64,000 bases of DNA from Ostreococcus mediterraneus (Eukaryota; Chlorophyta; Mamiellophyceae; Mamiellales; Bathycoccaceae), in NCBI GenBank assembly GCA_012295225.1, contig WMKK01000010.1, forward strand, positions 496,001 through 560,000. Reading direction: 5' to 3'. The position numbers and the translations under genes were made by a program. Of the stretch, positions 6,980 to 17,328 are shown piece by piece. The notes below the pieces were generated by a model, which worked only from the letters and a program-made list of their open reading frames with translations, ran no database searches and was not told the DNA's origin. Within the stretch, counting starts at the first letter, position 1; each line of letters begins with the position of its first letter.

Positions 6980-9808
6980 ATGTCCGCGCAGGAGTGCGAC
7001 GTGGAGCGCGCGGAGCGCGCGAGTTTGCTCGGGCGCGATGGGGCGGGGCGTGCGGTGTCATCGTCGCGTCGCGCGCGCGCGCTGACGACGGCGCGCGTGG
7101 TTGGTGGCGCGGCGTGCGTGGCGGCGGCGGCGTCGGTCGGGTTGTGGTCGCACAAGGCGTCGACGTTGCAAGAGGCGTGGAGACCGGTGCCTGGGTCGGA
7201 GGATGTCGGTGGTGGTGCGCACGGTGCGCGTGCGGTGAGTGGTATCGCGCGGTGGTCCGCGGCGGCGAGGGCGAGGTTGGGGCAGCAAGGGATGTCGGGG
7301 GTGACGGCGTCGCCGGCGCAAATGGGCGCGCTGCGCGCGTTGAGGTTGCAAATTCGCACGGCGATGTTTAATCCGAGCACGGATGATGCGACGTTGAAGG
7401 CGTTGACGGCGCAATTGAAGCAGATTGTTCCCGAAGCGGGTGAGATGTTTCCTCCGGAGGGTCCGGCGAGCGTGAATGATTTGGAGGCGGCGGTGAAGTC
7501 GTTGATGGCGCAGAGCGCCGTCGCGGCGCCGGCGGCGTCGAGCGTGGAGGGTGAGTTTCGCGTTGAGGAAGCGGCGCCGGCGATTGAAGTGCCGATCTCA
7601 GTGGATGATGATGCGCGCGCGTCAATTGTTGCGCCGGCGACGAATTACGAAACTGCGTTGAGGCAGACGTTGCACGCTGAAGACGACGAGCGCGCCGAAG
7701 ACGACGAGCGCGAGCGCAAGCACAAAAAACCATCCACGAATGAGCAAAGCACGATGGAGCACAATAACGATTTGCAAACGATGATTAATTCGCTCGACCG
7801 CGTGAATGGCGTGGTTGCGAATCAACAACAGTCGTCGTATTCGTATGGAAATGACGAAGACGTCGTCGCCGCGGATGCTGAGAATGAATACGACGCGCCC
7901 AAGCGCCGCGAGCCAAAGCCCGCGCCGGAGCCGCTCGTCGAGGTTGAAGTCCCAGAAGTGTCCAATGTCGATGCGTTCTTGACGAGCGCGCAACCCGCGA
8001 CGGAGGAGTCGTCAAAGTCATCGTCGACGTTTGCAGAGGCTATCGCGGAGCCCGAACCGGTGGAGTCCGAACCCGCGCGGGATGTTGAACCGCAAGCGCA
8101 AACGCAAGCGGCGGATGACGCCTTGGATGCCTCGTGGGTGACGTCGTTTACGGGCGAAGTGGAAGACAACGCGCAAGCGTCTCAGTCCGTCGATGCGTTG
8201 CTGAGCATCCCGGGGGCGGTGCAGCCGCAGGCGCAACCACAACCTCAACCAGCAGCCGAGGCGGAGGCGGTTGAGCCAGTTCCCGCTGAGGCGGCGGTTG
8301 AGCCAGTTCCCGCTGAGGCGGCGGTTGAGCCAGTTCCGGCGCAACCGGTTGCCGTGGCACAACCTGTGGCGGTTCCGGCGCAACCGCAACCCACGGATGA
8401 TCTCGTGAGCGCTATTTCTGACGCGTTACAAACGCTTCAGACCGACGCGTCGTCGTCGTCCGGAGAATTAGGCCAGTCCGGCGTCGCGGCGGCGCCGACA
8501 ATCAAATTGACGACGCCGCACGAAGCGAACACGGATGCGAGCGCTATCGCGGCGAACGTCTTGGCGTTGATTCAACATCGCATGCAGAGTAACGCCGTGG
8601 CGAGCACTGCGAGCATGGGTTCGGGCGGCGGTGGCGCGTACGCCGCGCCGCAGCAGCGACCGAATTTATCCAAGGAGGAAATCGCCGCCGCCATTGCGCG
8701 TTCGCTCACGGCGGCGACGACGCCCGCGGTGCAAGCCAACGCCATCGAACAAGCGCAAGCAGCGAATTCTGGGGACGCTGACGTCGACCCGAACACGCAA
8801 ATCATCGCCAACGCCATGGTTGAGCACGACCAGCGCACGGCGCATCGAATCGCTGAGATTTTAATGCAGGATGACGGCGTGCAATTGACGCGGGACAAGT
8901 ACTCTGAAGCCGCGCGCATGGGCGAGGCGTTGCCCGGAACGTCGTCCTCGTCAACCTCCGCCGAGCAAAACGCTCGCGAAGAAGCGGCGCAGTTAATTTT
9001 ATACGAGGAGCAGCGGCGATCGCGCGAAGAAGTGCAAGCCATGCGTCGGGATTTAGCCGCCCTCATGGCCAACGTGCAGGCGCACTACGCCATGGGCTTG
9101 ACGGAGAATAGAATCGACAAGACGGCGTCGTCGGCGGCGAGTCAAATCGTCGAGACGCTCAAGCCCGTGCTCGGCACGCGCGATGGTTCATCTGGAACGG
9201 CGTCATCGTCTTCGAGTTCGTCTTCGGCGGTATTTGATTACCCGACAATTCCGAGCTCGACGTTGTCAAAGACGAATTTAGTGCTCCAGGGCGTCGCCAC
9301 GCAGCGCGCTCGACACGACAAGCAAAAAGCTGCCGAAGCCGCGGATCACGAGGCAGCTGACGCCGAACGCCGTGCCGCCGACGACGCCGACGCGCTCTCG
9401 CAAGTGACGTCCGTGGATGAATCCATCGCCGCGCCATGGGATGCCGCCAGTAGTCTGGGTTCAGAGCCAAAGTGGTTGAAGGATTCCGTCGAAGGCGGCC
9501 GACTCGAAGCAGATTTCATCGACGCCGACGTCACAGACACCGGTCGCGCCATCGCATTCAGAAGCGCTGCGGGTGACTTTGAGTTGCCCGATTTCGACGC
9601 ACACGACGACGACGACGACGACGACGCTCCAGCGACGTCCAAGCGATCAAAAAGCGGCGTCAAGGATGAAGTGCGTAAAATCGTCCACGGCGTCCTCGGC
9701 AAGAAGAAATCCAAGAGCGACGACGAATACGACGTCGATGCCGACACCGCTCGCGCCGTGCGTGCGAACAAACACCTCTTGCACCACTCAAACTCCAAGT
9801 ATTCATAG
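6980..9808 (+). CDS. Large low-complexity protein with one N-terminal membrane segment, unknown function
   Basis: I do not recognise this 942-aa protein. A short N-terminal tail is followed by a basic stretch (SSRRARA) and one hydrophobic segment (about residues 40-56), which suggests a type II membrane anchor or signal anchor. The rest is Ala/Glu/Asp/Gln/Ser-rich and probably disordered, with charged helical stretches that may form coiled coil (for example EEAAQLILYEEQRRSREEV, near residue 680). Residues 431-456 hold about three copies of a 9-aa repeat (VEPVPAEAA). The C-terminus has poly-Asp, then a Lys-rich stretch ending HHSNSKYS. Codon use matches the neighbours, and the ATG at 6980 follows the divergent promoter. 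Reality of the gene is likely; function is open. Confidence 0.75.
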   Translation: MSAQECDVERAERASLLGRDGAGRAVSSSRRARALTTARVVGGAACVAAAASVGLWSHKASTLQEAWRPVPGSEDVGGGAHGARAVSGIARWSAAARARLGQQGMSGVTASPAQMGALRALRLQIRTAMFNPSTDDATLKALTAQLKQIVPEAGEMFPPEGPASVNDLEAAVKSLMAQSAVAAPAASSVEGEFRVEEAAPAIEVPISVDDDARASIVAPATNYETALRQTLHAEDDERAEDDERERKHKKPSTNEQSTMEHNNDLQTMINSLDRVNGVVANQQQSSYSYGNDEDVVAADAENEYDAPKRREPKPAPEPLVEVEVPEVSNVDAFLTSAQPATEESSKSSSTFAEAIAEPEPVESEPARDVEPQAQTQAADDALDASWVTSFTGEVEDNAQASQSVDALLSIPGAVQPQAQPQPQPAAEAEAVEPVPAEAAVEPVPAEAAVEPVPAQPVAVAQPVAVPAQPQPTDDLVSAISDALQTLQTDASSSSGELGQSGVAAAPTIKLTTPHEANTDASAIAANVLALIQHRMQSNAVASTASMGSGGGGAYAAPQQRPNLSKEEIAAAIARSLTAATTPAVQANAIEQAQAANSGDADVDPNTQIIANAMVEHDQRTAHRIAEILMQDDGVQLTRDKYSEAARMGEALPGTSSSSTSAEQNAREEAAQLILYEEQRRSREEVQAMRRDLAALMANVQAHYAMGLTENRIDKTASSAASQIVETLKPVLGTRDGSSGTASSSSSSSSAVFDYPTIPSSTLSKTNLVLQGVATQRARHDKQKAAEAADHEAADAERRAADDADALSQVTSVDESIAAPWDAASSLGSEPKWLKDSVEGGRLEADFIDADVTDTGRAIAFRSAAGDFELPDFDAHDDDDDDDAPATSKRSKSGVKDEVRKIVHGVLGKKKSKSDDEYDVDADTARAVRANKHLLHHSNSKYS
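8270..8350 (+). repeat. 27-bp tandem repeat, three copies, in coding sequence
   Basis: Three near-identical 27-bp units each encode VEPVPAEAA, the last one diverging to VEPVPAQPV. The unit length is a multiple of three, so copy changes would not shift the frame. Such coding minisatellites are common in disordered proteins and may vary between strains. Confidence 0.8.
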
Positions 9809-9895
9809 ACACGAGGCGTCGAGACAATCATTAAACACGTTGTAACAGTGAAACGCCACGCGAGCCGACGTCCCGCGCCCGCGCGCCCTCAAAGC

Positions 9896-10897
9896 ATGCC
9901 TCCGTGCGCGCGCCCCGTCCGTCCCGCCCCGGTCGTCGCCACCCACGCGCGCGAGTCGCGAATCCACGCCCGACGCGCGACGCCGTCGTCGTCGTCCGCG
10001 CGCGCCATGTCCTCGAGCGCCGACGACGCGGCGCCCGCGCCCTGGACGGTGAAAGATGTCCTCGAACACTTGGGCGCCGCCTCGTCCTCCGCGCGCGTGC
10101 GGACGTCGATGCAGGACATCGACGGCGCGCTCGCCGCGTACGCCAAGGGCATCGCGCGCGTGCTCGACGCGAGCACGTCTCGCGTGCCCAAGGAGGCGTT
10201 GGAGTTTCTTCGCGAAGGCGTCGCGAGCGCCGACGCCTCGCGCGCCGCAGAGGATAAAATACTCGCGCTGCGTCGCGCGATGGATCGCGCGACGGATTGT
10301 TTGATGAACCCAAAAGAACCAAAGGATATGTATGAGGCTGAGGTTGGCGCGCAGGCGCGAGATCGAGGGGAGACGGTGCGGTTGATGTCGTTCGCGAGCG
10401 CCGCGGGTGGGGACGACGCGAAGCGTTGGCGCGCGTTGAACGACGGCGTCATGGGTGGTATGAGCGATGGGTTCTTCATGACTGGCGAACGAGGGGCGAA
10501 TTTCGTCGGGAATGTGAGTTTGGAGCGAAATGGTGGGTTTGCCAGCGTCCGGGCGGCGGTGGAGGAGGATGGAGAGGCGTACGACGGTATTTACGTCGAC
10601 GTCGTCGCGGCGGAGGATAACGCGAGCAAAACGTGGCTGTTCATTTTGAAGGATGATTTGTGCATGCGCGAGCAAATGAATTTTAAGACGGCGTTTAAAG
10701 CCAAGGGTGAGCTTGGACGCGTGAAGCTGCCGTTTGAAGCGTTTAACCGCCCCGAGAGAATGGGGCGAGCCATGTATCGAGAGCCGCTTCGAACGCGGAT
10801 GTTGCGGGAGTTTGGATTTATGGTTTTGAAAGGTGACGACGTACAAGTCGGACGGTTTGCGCTTGGCATTGCCGAAATTGGGTTTTATCGTGATTAA
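9896..10897 (+). CDS. CIA30-domain protein (complex I assembly factor family)
   Basis: A 333-aa protein whose second half (about 165-333) is a CIA30 domain: WRALNDGVMGGMSDG, then NVSLERNGGFASVRA, YDGIYVDV, KLPFEAF and the closing LGIAEIGFY. Proteins with this domain include NDUFAF1, a mitochondrial complex I assembly factor, and plastid proteins such as HCF173. The N-terminus (MPPCARPVRPAP) is basic and Ser/Ala-rich, so an organelle transit peptide is likely, but it does not decide between mitochondrion and plastid. The middle (about 45-140) is helical and unassigned. The frame opens at a GTG at 9848; the ATG at 9896 is the first methionine. It lies 87 bp after the preceding gene on the same strand. 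Confidence 0.82.
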   Translation: MPPCARPVRPAPVVATHARESRIHARRATPSSSSARAMSSSADDAAPAPWTVKDVLEHLGAASSSARVRTSMQDIDGALAAYAKGIARVLDASTSRVPKEALEFLREGVASADASRAAEDKILALRRAMDRATDCLMNPKEPKDMYEAEVGAQARDRGETVRLMSFASAAGGDDAKRWRALNDGVMGGMSDGFFMTGERGANFVGNVSLERNGGFASVRAAVEEDGEAYDGIYVDVVAAEDNASKTWLFILKDDLCMREQMNFKTAFKAKGELGRVKLPFEAFNRPERMGRAMYREPLRTRMLREFGFMVLKGDDVQVGRFALGIAEIGFYRD

Positions 10898-10966
10898 GTG
10901 AGTCGTACAGTACATGCATTTTATTAATGTTACAGCAGCAGCAGCAGCAGCGTTCGACAATTTGGT

Positions 10967-12040
10967 CTATCGTCGATGCGTCGACGCGACGTTTGCTTCT
11001 CTCGCGCGCATCGAGCTCGAATTCATCGTTTCATCTATGACTATCCCACTCGAGTCTACGTGGTATCTAAATGCCGTCAATGGAGCTAAGGGTGACTTGA
11101 CAATCTTGATCAAACGCTTGTCGGGCGTGACTTCGAGAACGACACGCGTGTTTACGCAATGCGCCCACTTCGTGCCGAGCGCCGCGGTTATTCCACTAGA
11201 CTCTTCTTCCGCGCCCGGCGCCGGGGGCTCACGCAGCGATGCGTCGTGTGCGCCGTGCGTGATCGCCCCACCAATGCGCGTCGTGACTTGATTTACCGCT
11301 AAAACCGCCAATCCGTGCTTTTCGGCGTGGCGTTTCAGCGTCGCCGCAATCGCGCCCAAAACGCTCTGTCTTTGCATCACCTTTTCACGCCCAAACTCTC
11401 CGCGAGCCAAGTGTGCGACTGAATCGATAATAACCAATCGAACCTTATGATCGATAATCGCTTCTTCGAGTGCTTCCAGACGCTTTGCTAAATCACTTAA
11501 ACTCGTCGGCGTCGCGACTCGAACGCGGTTCCACGTCGCCTCCGCCTCGACTTCGCTCGCGAACGCCTCACCAAACTTAGCGCGCGCAATTTCTTCCAAG
11601 CGCGCACCGCTAAACTTCCGCTCGGCATCGATGTAAATCACCCCGCCATCGGCACCACCGACGCGCGTGGGCGCGCACGCGCTCGCGCACGCCGTGAGAC
11701 ACAGTTGCGTTTTCCCAGCGCCCGCGGCTCCGACGACTTCCGTCACCGATCCGATCGCCAAGCCCCCGCCGAGCGCTCGGTCGACGTCTTTGACGAGCGT
11801 CGGGATAAATTTCGCCGCACGCAAGGCGTCGAACGCGTTGGTGGGCGCGGGAGCGACCGCACGCGCGACGCCGCGGAGGAGCTCTCGAGCGCGCACGTGC
11901 GAGCAATCGGCGAGCTCGACAACATCGAGGGGCGAGCGGTACAGGGCATCTTCGGCGGTGCGACAGCCGCGGGATTCAAGTTTCGCTACGAGGGTTTGGT
12001 CGACGTCGAGCCGGTCGAGGGTTCGACGGGAGGTGCTCAT
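10967..12040 (-). CDS. RAD51B: RAD51B recombinase paralogue
   Basis: A 357-aa RAD51-family ATPase. The N-terminal helix-hairpin-helix region is followed by GGGLAIGSVTEVVG, Walker A GAAGAGKTQ, and Walker B RLVIIDSVAHL. The stretches LEEAIIDHKVRLVI, LGTKWAHCVNTRVV and KSPLAPLTAFRY match RAD51B more closely than RAD51C, XRCC3 or RAD51 itself. In the family, RAD51B works with RAD51C, RAD51D and XRCC2 to support RAD51 filaments. In-frame ATGs also exist at 12121 and 12076. I prefer 12040 (MSTSRRTLDRL) because homology starts just after it, it leaves room for the upstream gene's 3' end, and a TGACGCA motif (12067-12073) lies 27 bp upstream. Confidence 0.9.
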   Translation of the reverse strand: MSTSRRTLDRLDVDQTLVAKLESRGCRTAEDALYRSPLDVVELADCSHVRARELLRGVARAVAPAPTNAFDALRAAKFIPTLVKDVDRALGGGLAIGSVTEVVGAAGAGKTQLCLTACASACAPTRVGGADGGVIYIDAERKFSGARLEEIARAKFGEAFASEVEAEATWNRVRVATPTSLSDLAKRLEALEEAIIDHKVRLVIIDSVAHLARGEFGREKVMQRQSVLGAIAATLKRHAEKHGLAVLAVNQVTTRIGGAITHGAHDASLREPPAPGAEEESSGITAALGTKWAHCVNTRVVLEVTPDKRLIKIVKSPLAPLTAFRYHVDSSGIVIDETMNSSSMRAREANVASTHRR

Positions 12041-12135
12041 GCCGCGGAGGCGCGAGAGGCGCGCTGTGACGCACATTTGCGTCGCTTTTTGCGTTGATGA
12101 TGGTGTTATTACACAATACATGCGGTGCGTGCGGG

Positions 12136-14229
12136 TTATGCGGGCGACACGGCGGTGCTTTGTTTTGAGACGAATCGTCTGCGAACGCGCCGACGGAACC
12201 GACGAAGGATTTGTCGGGCGACGTCAAAGAATGGTTGAGTCAGACGACCGACGGCGATGCTCAACAATACGCAGCCGAGAGAAAATGATTCTTTGAAGTG
12301 CTCGGCGAGGGTAACCGCGCGAAGGCCAGTGTATAGCTCTTTGCGCAGCTCTTTATCAGTGGCGAGCATGTGCGCGGCATCTTTGGCCAACGCGAGAATT
12401 GGAACTTTAATGCCACCCTTGACGCCGACGCCGGCGAGCGAAATCAAATTGCGCAACCGCTCCCATTCGAAGCGCTCCTTGACGACAACAACCTTGAGTA
12501 GTCGAAGTCGAAGCGCCGGATCTGGATCAGTGAGCAAACGGCGCGCGACGTACGGAAACGCGGCGTCGAGCAAGTTGAAATCTGGGTTGAGCGTCAAGCA
12601 AATGCTTTCTTGCGTCAACAACGAACGAATAACCAATGAGAATCGCTCGGGAACGCGAATGGGGTATTTGAACAACAATTTGTTGAACTCCCGAGTGAGA
12701 CCACGGAATGAGAACTTTTCCGCGCTTGCTAGCGATTGGAGCGCTTCGTCACCCCAAACCTCTGCTAAGCCTTCGGCGACTGGTCCGACATCCGAACCCG
12801 GTTGCAAAAAGCCCAAGTCCGAGAGTGTTTCTGCGAGCGCGTCGTAATCGCGATTCATGACGTGCACGACGGCATCAATCAAACTCTCTTGATTGGAACG
12901 AGAAATTTCGGCGACGTTTCCAAAGTCGACGTATGCGATGTCGCCGTTGCGAATGGCCAAAACGTTTCCTGGATGCGGGTCGCCGTGAAACAATCCGAAT
13001 TCAAGCAATTGCTTCAATCCCGCCTCGACACCGTTCACCAAAAAGCGTGCGCGTGCGGCATCATTTTCAAACGCACCCTGCGCCGTGCACCGCACGCCCG
13101 TTTGCCAATGCATCACCAACACGCGCGGACCGCTCAAATCACTCACCACGGCTGGAATCTGCACGTGCAAGTCGTTTCGAAAGTTGAACTTGAAATCGCG
13201 CAAGTTTCTGGCCTCTTGTACAAAGTCGAGTTCTTCGAGAAGCTTTTCCGCAAACTCGTCCACTAGCAACGCTGAAGAACAACCAAGGTTTGCAGTGGAG
13301 TACTCGTCGAAAAACTTGAGCGCCGCCGCTCGAAGCAAAAACAAATCGAGAACGCATTGCGTGCGCGTGTTCGGACGAAGGACCTTGATGGCAACTTCTT
13401 GGTCATCGCGCTTGAGTTTACCTTTGTACACTTGTCCGATCGACGCCGCCGCGATCGGCTCGGGCGAGATTTCGCTAAACGTCTCCTCGATGGTTTTTCC
13501 CGTTTGCTCTTCTATAATCTTAAATGCCTCCTTTGAATCAAACGGTGGCACACGATCCTGCAACTTGGTCAGCTCCTCCATCAACGTTTCATTCACCAAA
13601 TCTGGTCTGTTGGCCAAATTCTGCCCGAGCTTGACGAACAACGGCCCAAGCTCACACAAAGTCTCCTTCACGGCGTTGGCCCAACGCGAACCGCCGTCGA
13701 GCGCGTCCAACGCCTCCAAGCTCTGTTGTTTATTCTTCAACTTTCCGAGCACGAACGCGAGGCGCGCCGTACGCTTAGCGAGCTCAAACGGTCTCGCCAG
13801 CGCTTCGCGTTGGATTTCCTCCGGATCATATCGCGTCACCATGCGACAAAAATCTCTATCCGCCTCGAGCGCGGCTTTATCCTTTTTCTTTGGCGCCGGC
13901 TTTGACGCGCGCGGGTTCACCTTTACCTTTTGCGTCGACGACGACGGCGCGTCGTCCACGCCTGCCATGGAAGGATTAGCGACAGCAGACTCGGACGTGC
14001 GAAACCGCCGCCGCGCGTCGTCGCCAAGGCGAGTCCCGGAGCCACCGCCAGCGGACGCAACCCTTCGCGCATCCGTCAGCGCCCGCACCCCGAACGACCC
14101 CACCGTTGTCATTCGCGTCGCGTGTCGCCCCGCACCGCGCGCAGCACATCCCCGCGCGCGCGTCCGCGCCCCCGCCCGCGACGGTTCCCCGCGCACGCGC
14201 GCGCACGGCGCCGCATGAAGCGCGCGCAT
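12136..14229 (-). CDS. ABC1K/UbiB-family atypical kinase, plastid
   Basis: A 697-aa member of the ABC1/ADCK/UbiB family, which in plastids includes plastoglobule and thylakoid kinases affecting prenylquinone metabolism. Family motifs are all present: FVKLGQNLANRPDL (KxGQ motif), LQDRVPPF, the Ala-rich loop AAASIGQVYKG, the VAIK lysine in EVAIKVLRPN, FHGDPHPGNVL (catalytic loop) and YVDFGNVAEI (DFG). The C-terminal region contains hydrophobic segments. The start is uncertain. ATGs exist at 14460, 14229 and 14112, all followed by Arg/Ala-rich sequence typical of a transit peptide, and the open frame extends to 14541 without a clear domain. I chose 14229. Confidence 0.88.
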   Translation of the reverse strand: MRALHAAPCARVRGEPSRAGARTRARGCAARGAGRHATRMTTVGSFGVRALTDARRVASAGGGSGTRLGDDARRRFRTSESAVANPSMAGVDDAPSSSTQKVKVNPRASKPAPKKKDKAALEADRDFCRMVTRYDPEEIQREALARPFELAKRTARLAFVLGKLKNKQQSLEALDALDGGSRWANAVKETLCELGPLFVKLGQNLANRPDLVNETLMEELTKLQDRVPPFDSKEAFKIIEEQTGKTIEETFSEISPEPIAAASIGQVYKGKLKRDDQEVAIKVLRPNTRTQCVLDLFLLRAAALKFFDEYSTANLGCSSALLVDEFAEKLLEELDFVQEARNLRDFKFNFRNDLHVQIPAVVSDLSGPRVLVMHWQTGVRCTAQGAFENDAARARFLVNGVEAGLKQLLEFGLFHGDPHPGNVLAIRNGDIAYVDFGNVAEISRSNQESLIDAVVHVMNRDYDALAETLSDLGFLQPGSDVGPVAEGLAEVWGDEALQSLASAEKFSFRGLTREFNKLLFKYPIRVPERFSLVIRSLLTQESICLTLNPDFNLLDAAFPYVARRLLTDPDPALRLRLLKVVVVKERFEWERLRNLISLAGVGVKGGIKVPILALAKDAAHMLATDKELRKELYTGLRAVTLAEHFKESFSLGCVLLSIAVGRLTQPFFDVARQILRRFRRRVRRRFVSKQSTAVSPA

Positions 14230-14656
14230 GGATGTCAAGCCACGCACGACGACGCACGATTCACACGCACACGCACCCCCGCGTGCGCTCGAACGTCCCG
14301 CGCGCGCCCTCGATCGATGCCACGACCTCTCCCGCGTGCGTTCACGCGCGCCTCGACGCGATGTGAGCGCGCTCGACGCGTGCGCGCGGCGTAATGACGT
14401 GGTGTGCGGCCACGCGCATCCACGTCGCATCCAGTGGCATCCACTGGATGCCGCTTCCATCCAGTCGTCTCGCGCGCGTCGCCGCGCGTCTCGCGCGCGA
14501 CGTGACGCACGGCGTGGACGCGTCCCGCGCCTCGCATCCACGGCGCGCGTGAGGCGCTGCAGCGCGCGCGTGACCGCGTAACCGTCTCACGCACTGACCA
14601 GAGCCGAGTCACGCCCAGGACGCTTCATTCACTGACGCACGCGCGCGACGCACGGC
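14230..14656. promoter_or_regulatory. 427-bp divergent region with palindrome and phased GCATCC sites
   Basis: This lies between the ABC1K gene (minus) and RNase J (plus). It contains a perfect inverted repeat, CATCCAGTGG at 14428-14437 and CCACTGGATG at 14441-14450, with a CAT spacer. GCATCC or its complement recurs at about 14416, 14427, 14437 and 14446, with a related CCATCC at about 14458, so most copies are 9-12 bp apart. TGACGCA lies at 14633-14639, 18 bp before the RNase J ATG. If the ABC1K gene starts at the ATG at 14460, the palindrome would be coding. Confidence 0.45.
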
Positions 14657-17174
14657 ATGTCGCACGGGACGATGACGCACGCGCGCGCGTTACGCGCACC
14701 TCGCGCGACGGTCGGTGCGCGCATCGCGCGCGCGGCGACGATGCGAGCGACGATGACAGAGGTCCCGATGCGCAGCCGCCGCGCGCAGGCGGTGGTGTGC
14801 GCCGCCGAACCGCCGCGCGACGGCGCGTACGGACGCGGACGCGGTCGCGGTCAAGGTACGTTTTGCGTTGCGATGCGCGATGGCGTCGTCGCGAGCGATG
14901 CGAACGACGTCCGAGGGCGGTCGTGCGACGCGAGTGCTCGATGTTTCGCAGCTTTGGAGAGAAAAACAGTTACTCACGGCGCGCGCGCATTCGTAGGAAC
15001 ATCTGGCCGCGGTGCGCGCGGTTCAGGGCGCGGAGGGCGCGGAGGGCGCGGAGGGCGCGGACGCGGACGCGGTGGCGTGCGGAAACAGAGCGATGGGAAG
15101 CAGCATCTCGGACAGACGTTGGAATATCAGGCGGACAAGGCGTTTCCGGCGGTGGATGAGCTCGTGGACGACCCACCGTTGAAAATTCTCCCGCTCGGTG
15201 GGTTAGGAGAGATTGGCATGAACTGCATGTTGATCGGGACTGGCGAACGGTATATTTTACTCGATGCGGGGTTGATGTTTCCAGAGTACGTGTTGATGTG
15301 ATGTTAGTTTTCGTCGCGTTTCGAGCGCTTTTTGACCTAGGGCGTAGTCGTTTTACTCGCGCGCGCCCGTCGATGTAATTCGCGTCGCGAGTATTGACCT
15401 GTGTTCGTTATATGTGTCTCGCAGTCATGAAGATTTAGGTATACAAAAAGTTCTCCCCGATGTGTCGTTTTTGGCGCGATGGAAGGACAAAATTGAGGCG
15501 GTGCTCATCACGCACGGTCACGAGGACCACATCGGGGCGCTCCCGTGGGTGATCCCCGCCCTCGATCCATCTACGCCCGTCTACGCCGGTCTATTCACCA
15601 TGCAGCTCATCCGACGACGAATGATGGAATTTTCGTTATGGAACGATGAGCGTTTCAAGGTGTTCAACATGAACGAGCGCTTCCAAGCCGGACCGTTTGA
15701 CATGGAGGCGGTGCGCGTCACGCACTCCATTCCCGACTGTTGCGGATTAATTTTCCGCTGCGACGCGGGAACCATCGTGCACACGGGCGATTGGAAGATT
15801 GATGAAAATCCCGTCGATGGCCAACTTTTTGATCGCACGTCTTGGGAACGCGTTGGCAACGAAGGCGTGACGCTGATGATGAGCGACAGCACAAACGTCC
15901 TGTCGCCCGGGCGAACGATTAGCGAATCCGAAGTCAGCAAGGGCATCATGAAGCGCGTCTTGGGCCATCGTGGACGCATCATCACCACGCAATTCGCGTC
16001 GAATATTCACCGTCTTTACGGCGTTCGCGACGCCGCAGAGGCGACGGGGCGTTCGATTGCGTTTTTGGGCTTGTCGTTGACCACGTACCTCGAAGCGGCG
16101 AAAAAGGCGGGCATCGCGCCCATCGACATCGACAAGCTCGTGCCGGCGGAAGAAATCGACAATTGCGATCCGAGTAAGTTGTTAATCGTCACCACCGGGT
16201 CTCAAGGAGAAGATCGCGCGCAACTCGCGCGTGCAGCGTACGGCGCATCACCCCTGCTCACGCTTCGTCCGGAAGATTTAGTATTATACTCGGCGAAGAT
16301 GATTCCGGGCAACGAAAAGCGCGTGATGCGCATGATGAATGAAATCGCCAAAAAAGGCCCCGAAATCGCCATGGGTCGCGAAGACGTGTTGCACTCGAGT
16401 GGACACGGATATAAAGAGGAACTGGATGAGGTGATTAAGCTGTTAAAACCCGAACACTTTTTGCCCGTGCACGGTGAGTATGCGTTTTTAAAGGCGCACG
16501 AACAGCTGGCGCGGCAGTCGGGCGTGGCGCACACGACGGTGATTGGAAACGGACAAATGTTGGGCGTCACGCCGCTGCGCACGAAGAAGTCGCACGGCAC
16601 CATGGGTAATTTTCATATGATTGGTAAAGCTCGGTTGCAAACGATGTTTAACGATGGGAACATGGGGAGTGGAACGTCAGAGGACATGGCCATCGAGGAG
16701 CGGATGCGCATCGCCGTCGAAGGCATCATCGTGTGCGACTACGAAATCGCAAACGACGGCAATGGATTAATCCTCGCCAAGGCGCGCGTGACGTCGCGAG
16801 GGATGTGGACGGATGATGGACGCATGTTAGAGTCCGTGCGATCGGGTGCGGTATTGGCGACGGAGGCGATGCCCATCGATACCAAGTTGAGCGCCGTCGA
16901 GCGCGCGGTGTCCCGAGCCATTCGTTTCGCGGTGAAAAACTACTGCAACAAACGCCCTGATGTCATCGTCGTCGCCCATCGAGCCGGCGAGCGTTCGCGC
17001 CCGGTTCCAAACGTTGACGAGATTGATATCGACGGCGACGATGATGATGGACAGCGACGGTATCCGAAGCGTTCGATGACGCCGACGGATGTTCGACCGC
17101 TACGCGGCGACTATAAAGGTTCGGGACCGTCGGGGGATTCGAGACACTTACGTCGCGACTCCGAATACCAATGA
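14657..17174 (+). CDS. RNJ: Ribonuclease J, plastid type (one intron)
   Basis: Exon 1 is 14657-15285 and exon 2 is 15425-17174, giving 792 aa. The 139-nt intron has donor GTACGT, acceptor GCAG, and splits an Asp codon in LMFPDHEDLG, restoring the family motif. RNase J is a metallo-beta-lactamase endo/5'-exoribonuclease that matures and surveys plastid RNA. Seen: LPLGGLGEIGMN, the zinc-binding ITHGHEDHIGALP, SIPDCCGLIF, the beta-CASP stretch GSQGEDRAQLAR, SSGHGYKEELDE and LPVHGEY. The first 150 residues combine an Arg-rich transit peptide with an RGG-type tract (residues about 117-140) that could bind RNA. Unlike land-plant RNase J, I see no GT-1-like DNA-binding domain at the C-terminus. Confidence 0.92.
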
Positions 17175-17328
17175 GCGTGTCGACGAATGCGATCAAGTTT
17201 TGTTGGTTAAGTTATTTTGTCCGTGTATTTGTAATTCTCGATGGGAACGTAGCGTTCCTTTTATTTCCTTTGTCAGTCGGCGACGGTTGCGCCAAAAAGC
17301 GCGCCGTCGCCTCACTGCGCGCCGCGGC

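Noticed and set aside
17089-17328. Upstream extension of the TcdA-TatD frame
   Set aside because: Its ATG lies inside the RNase J coding sequence. The ATG at 17329 is the first outside it and starts a plausible transit peptide.
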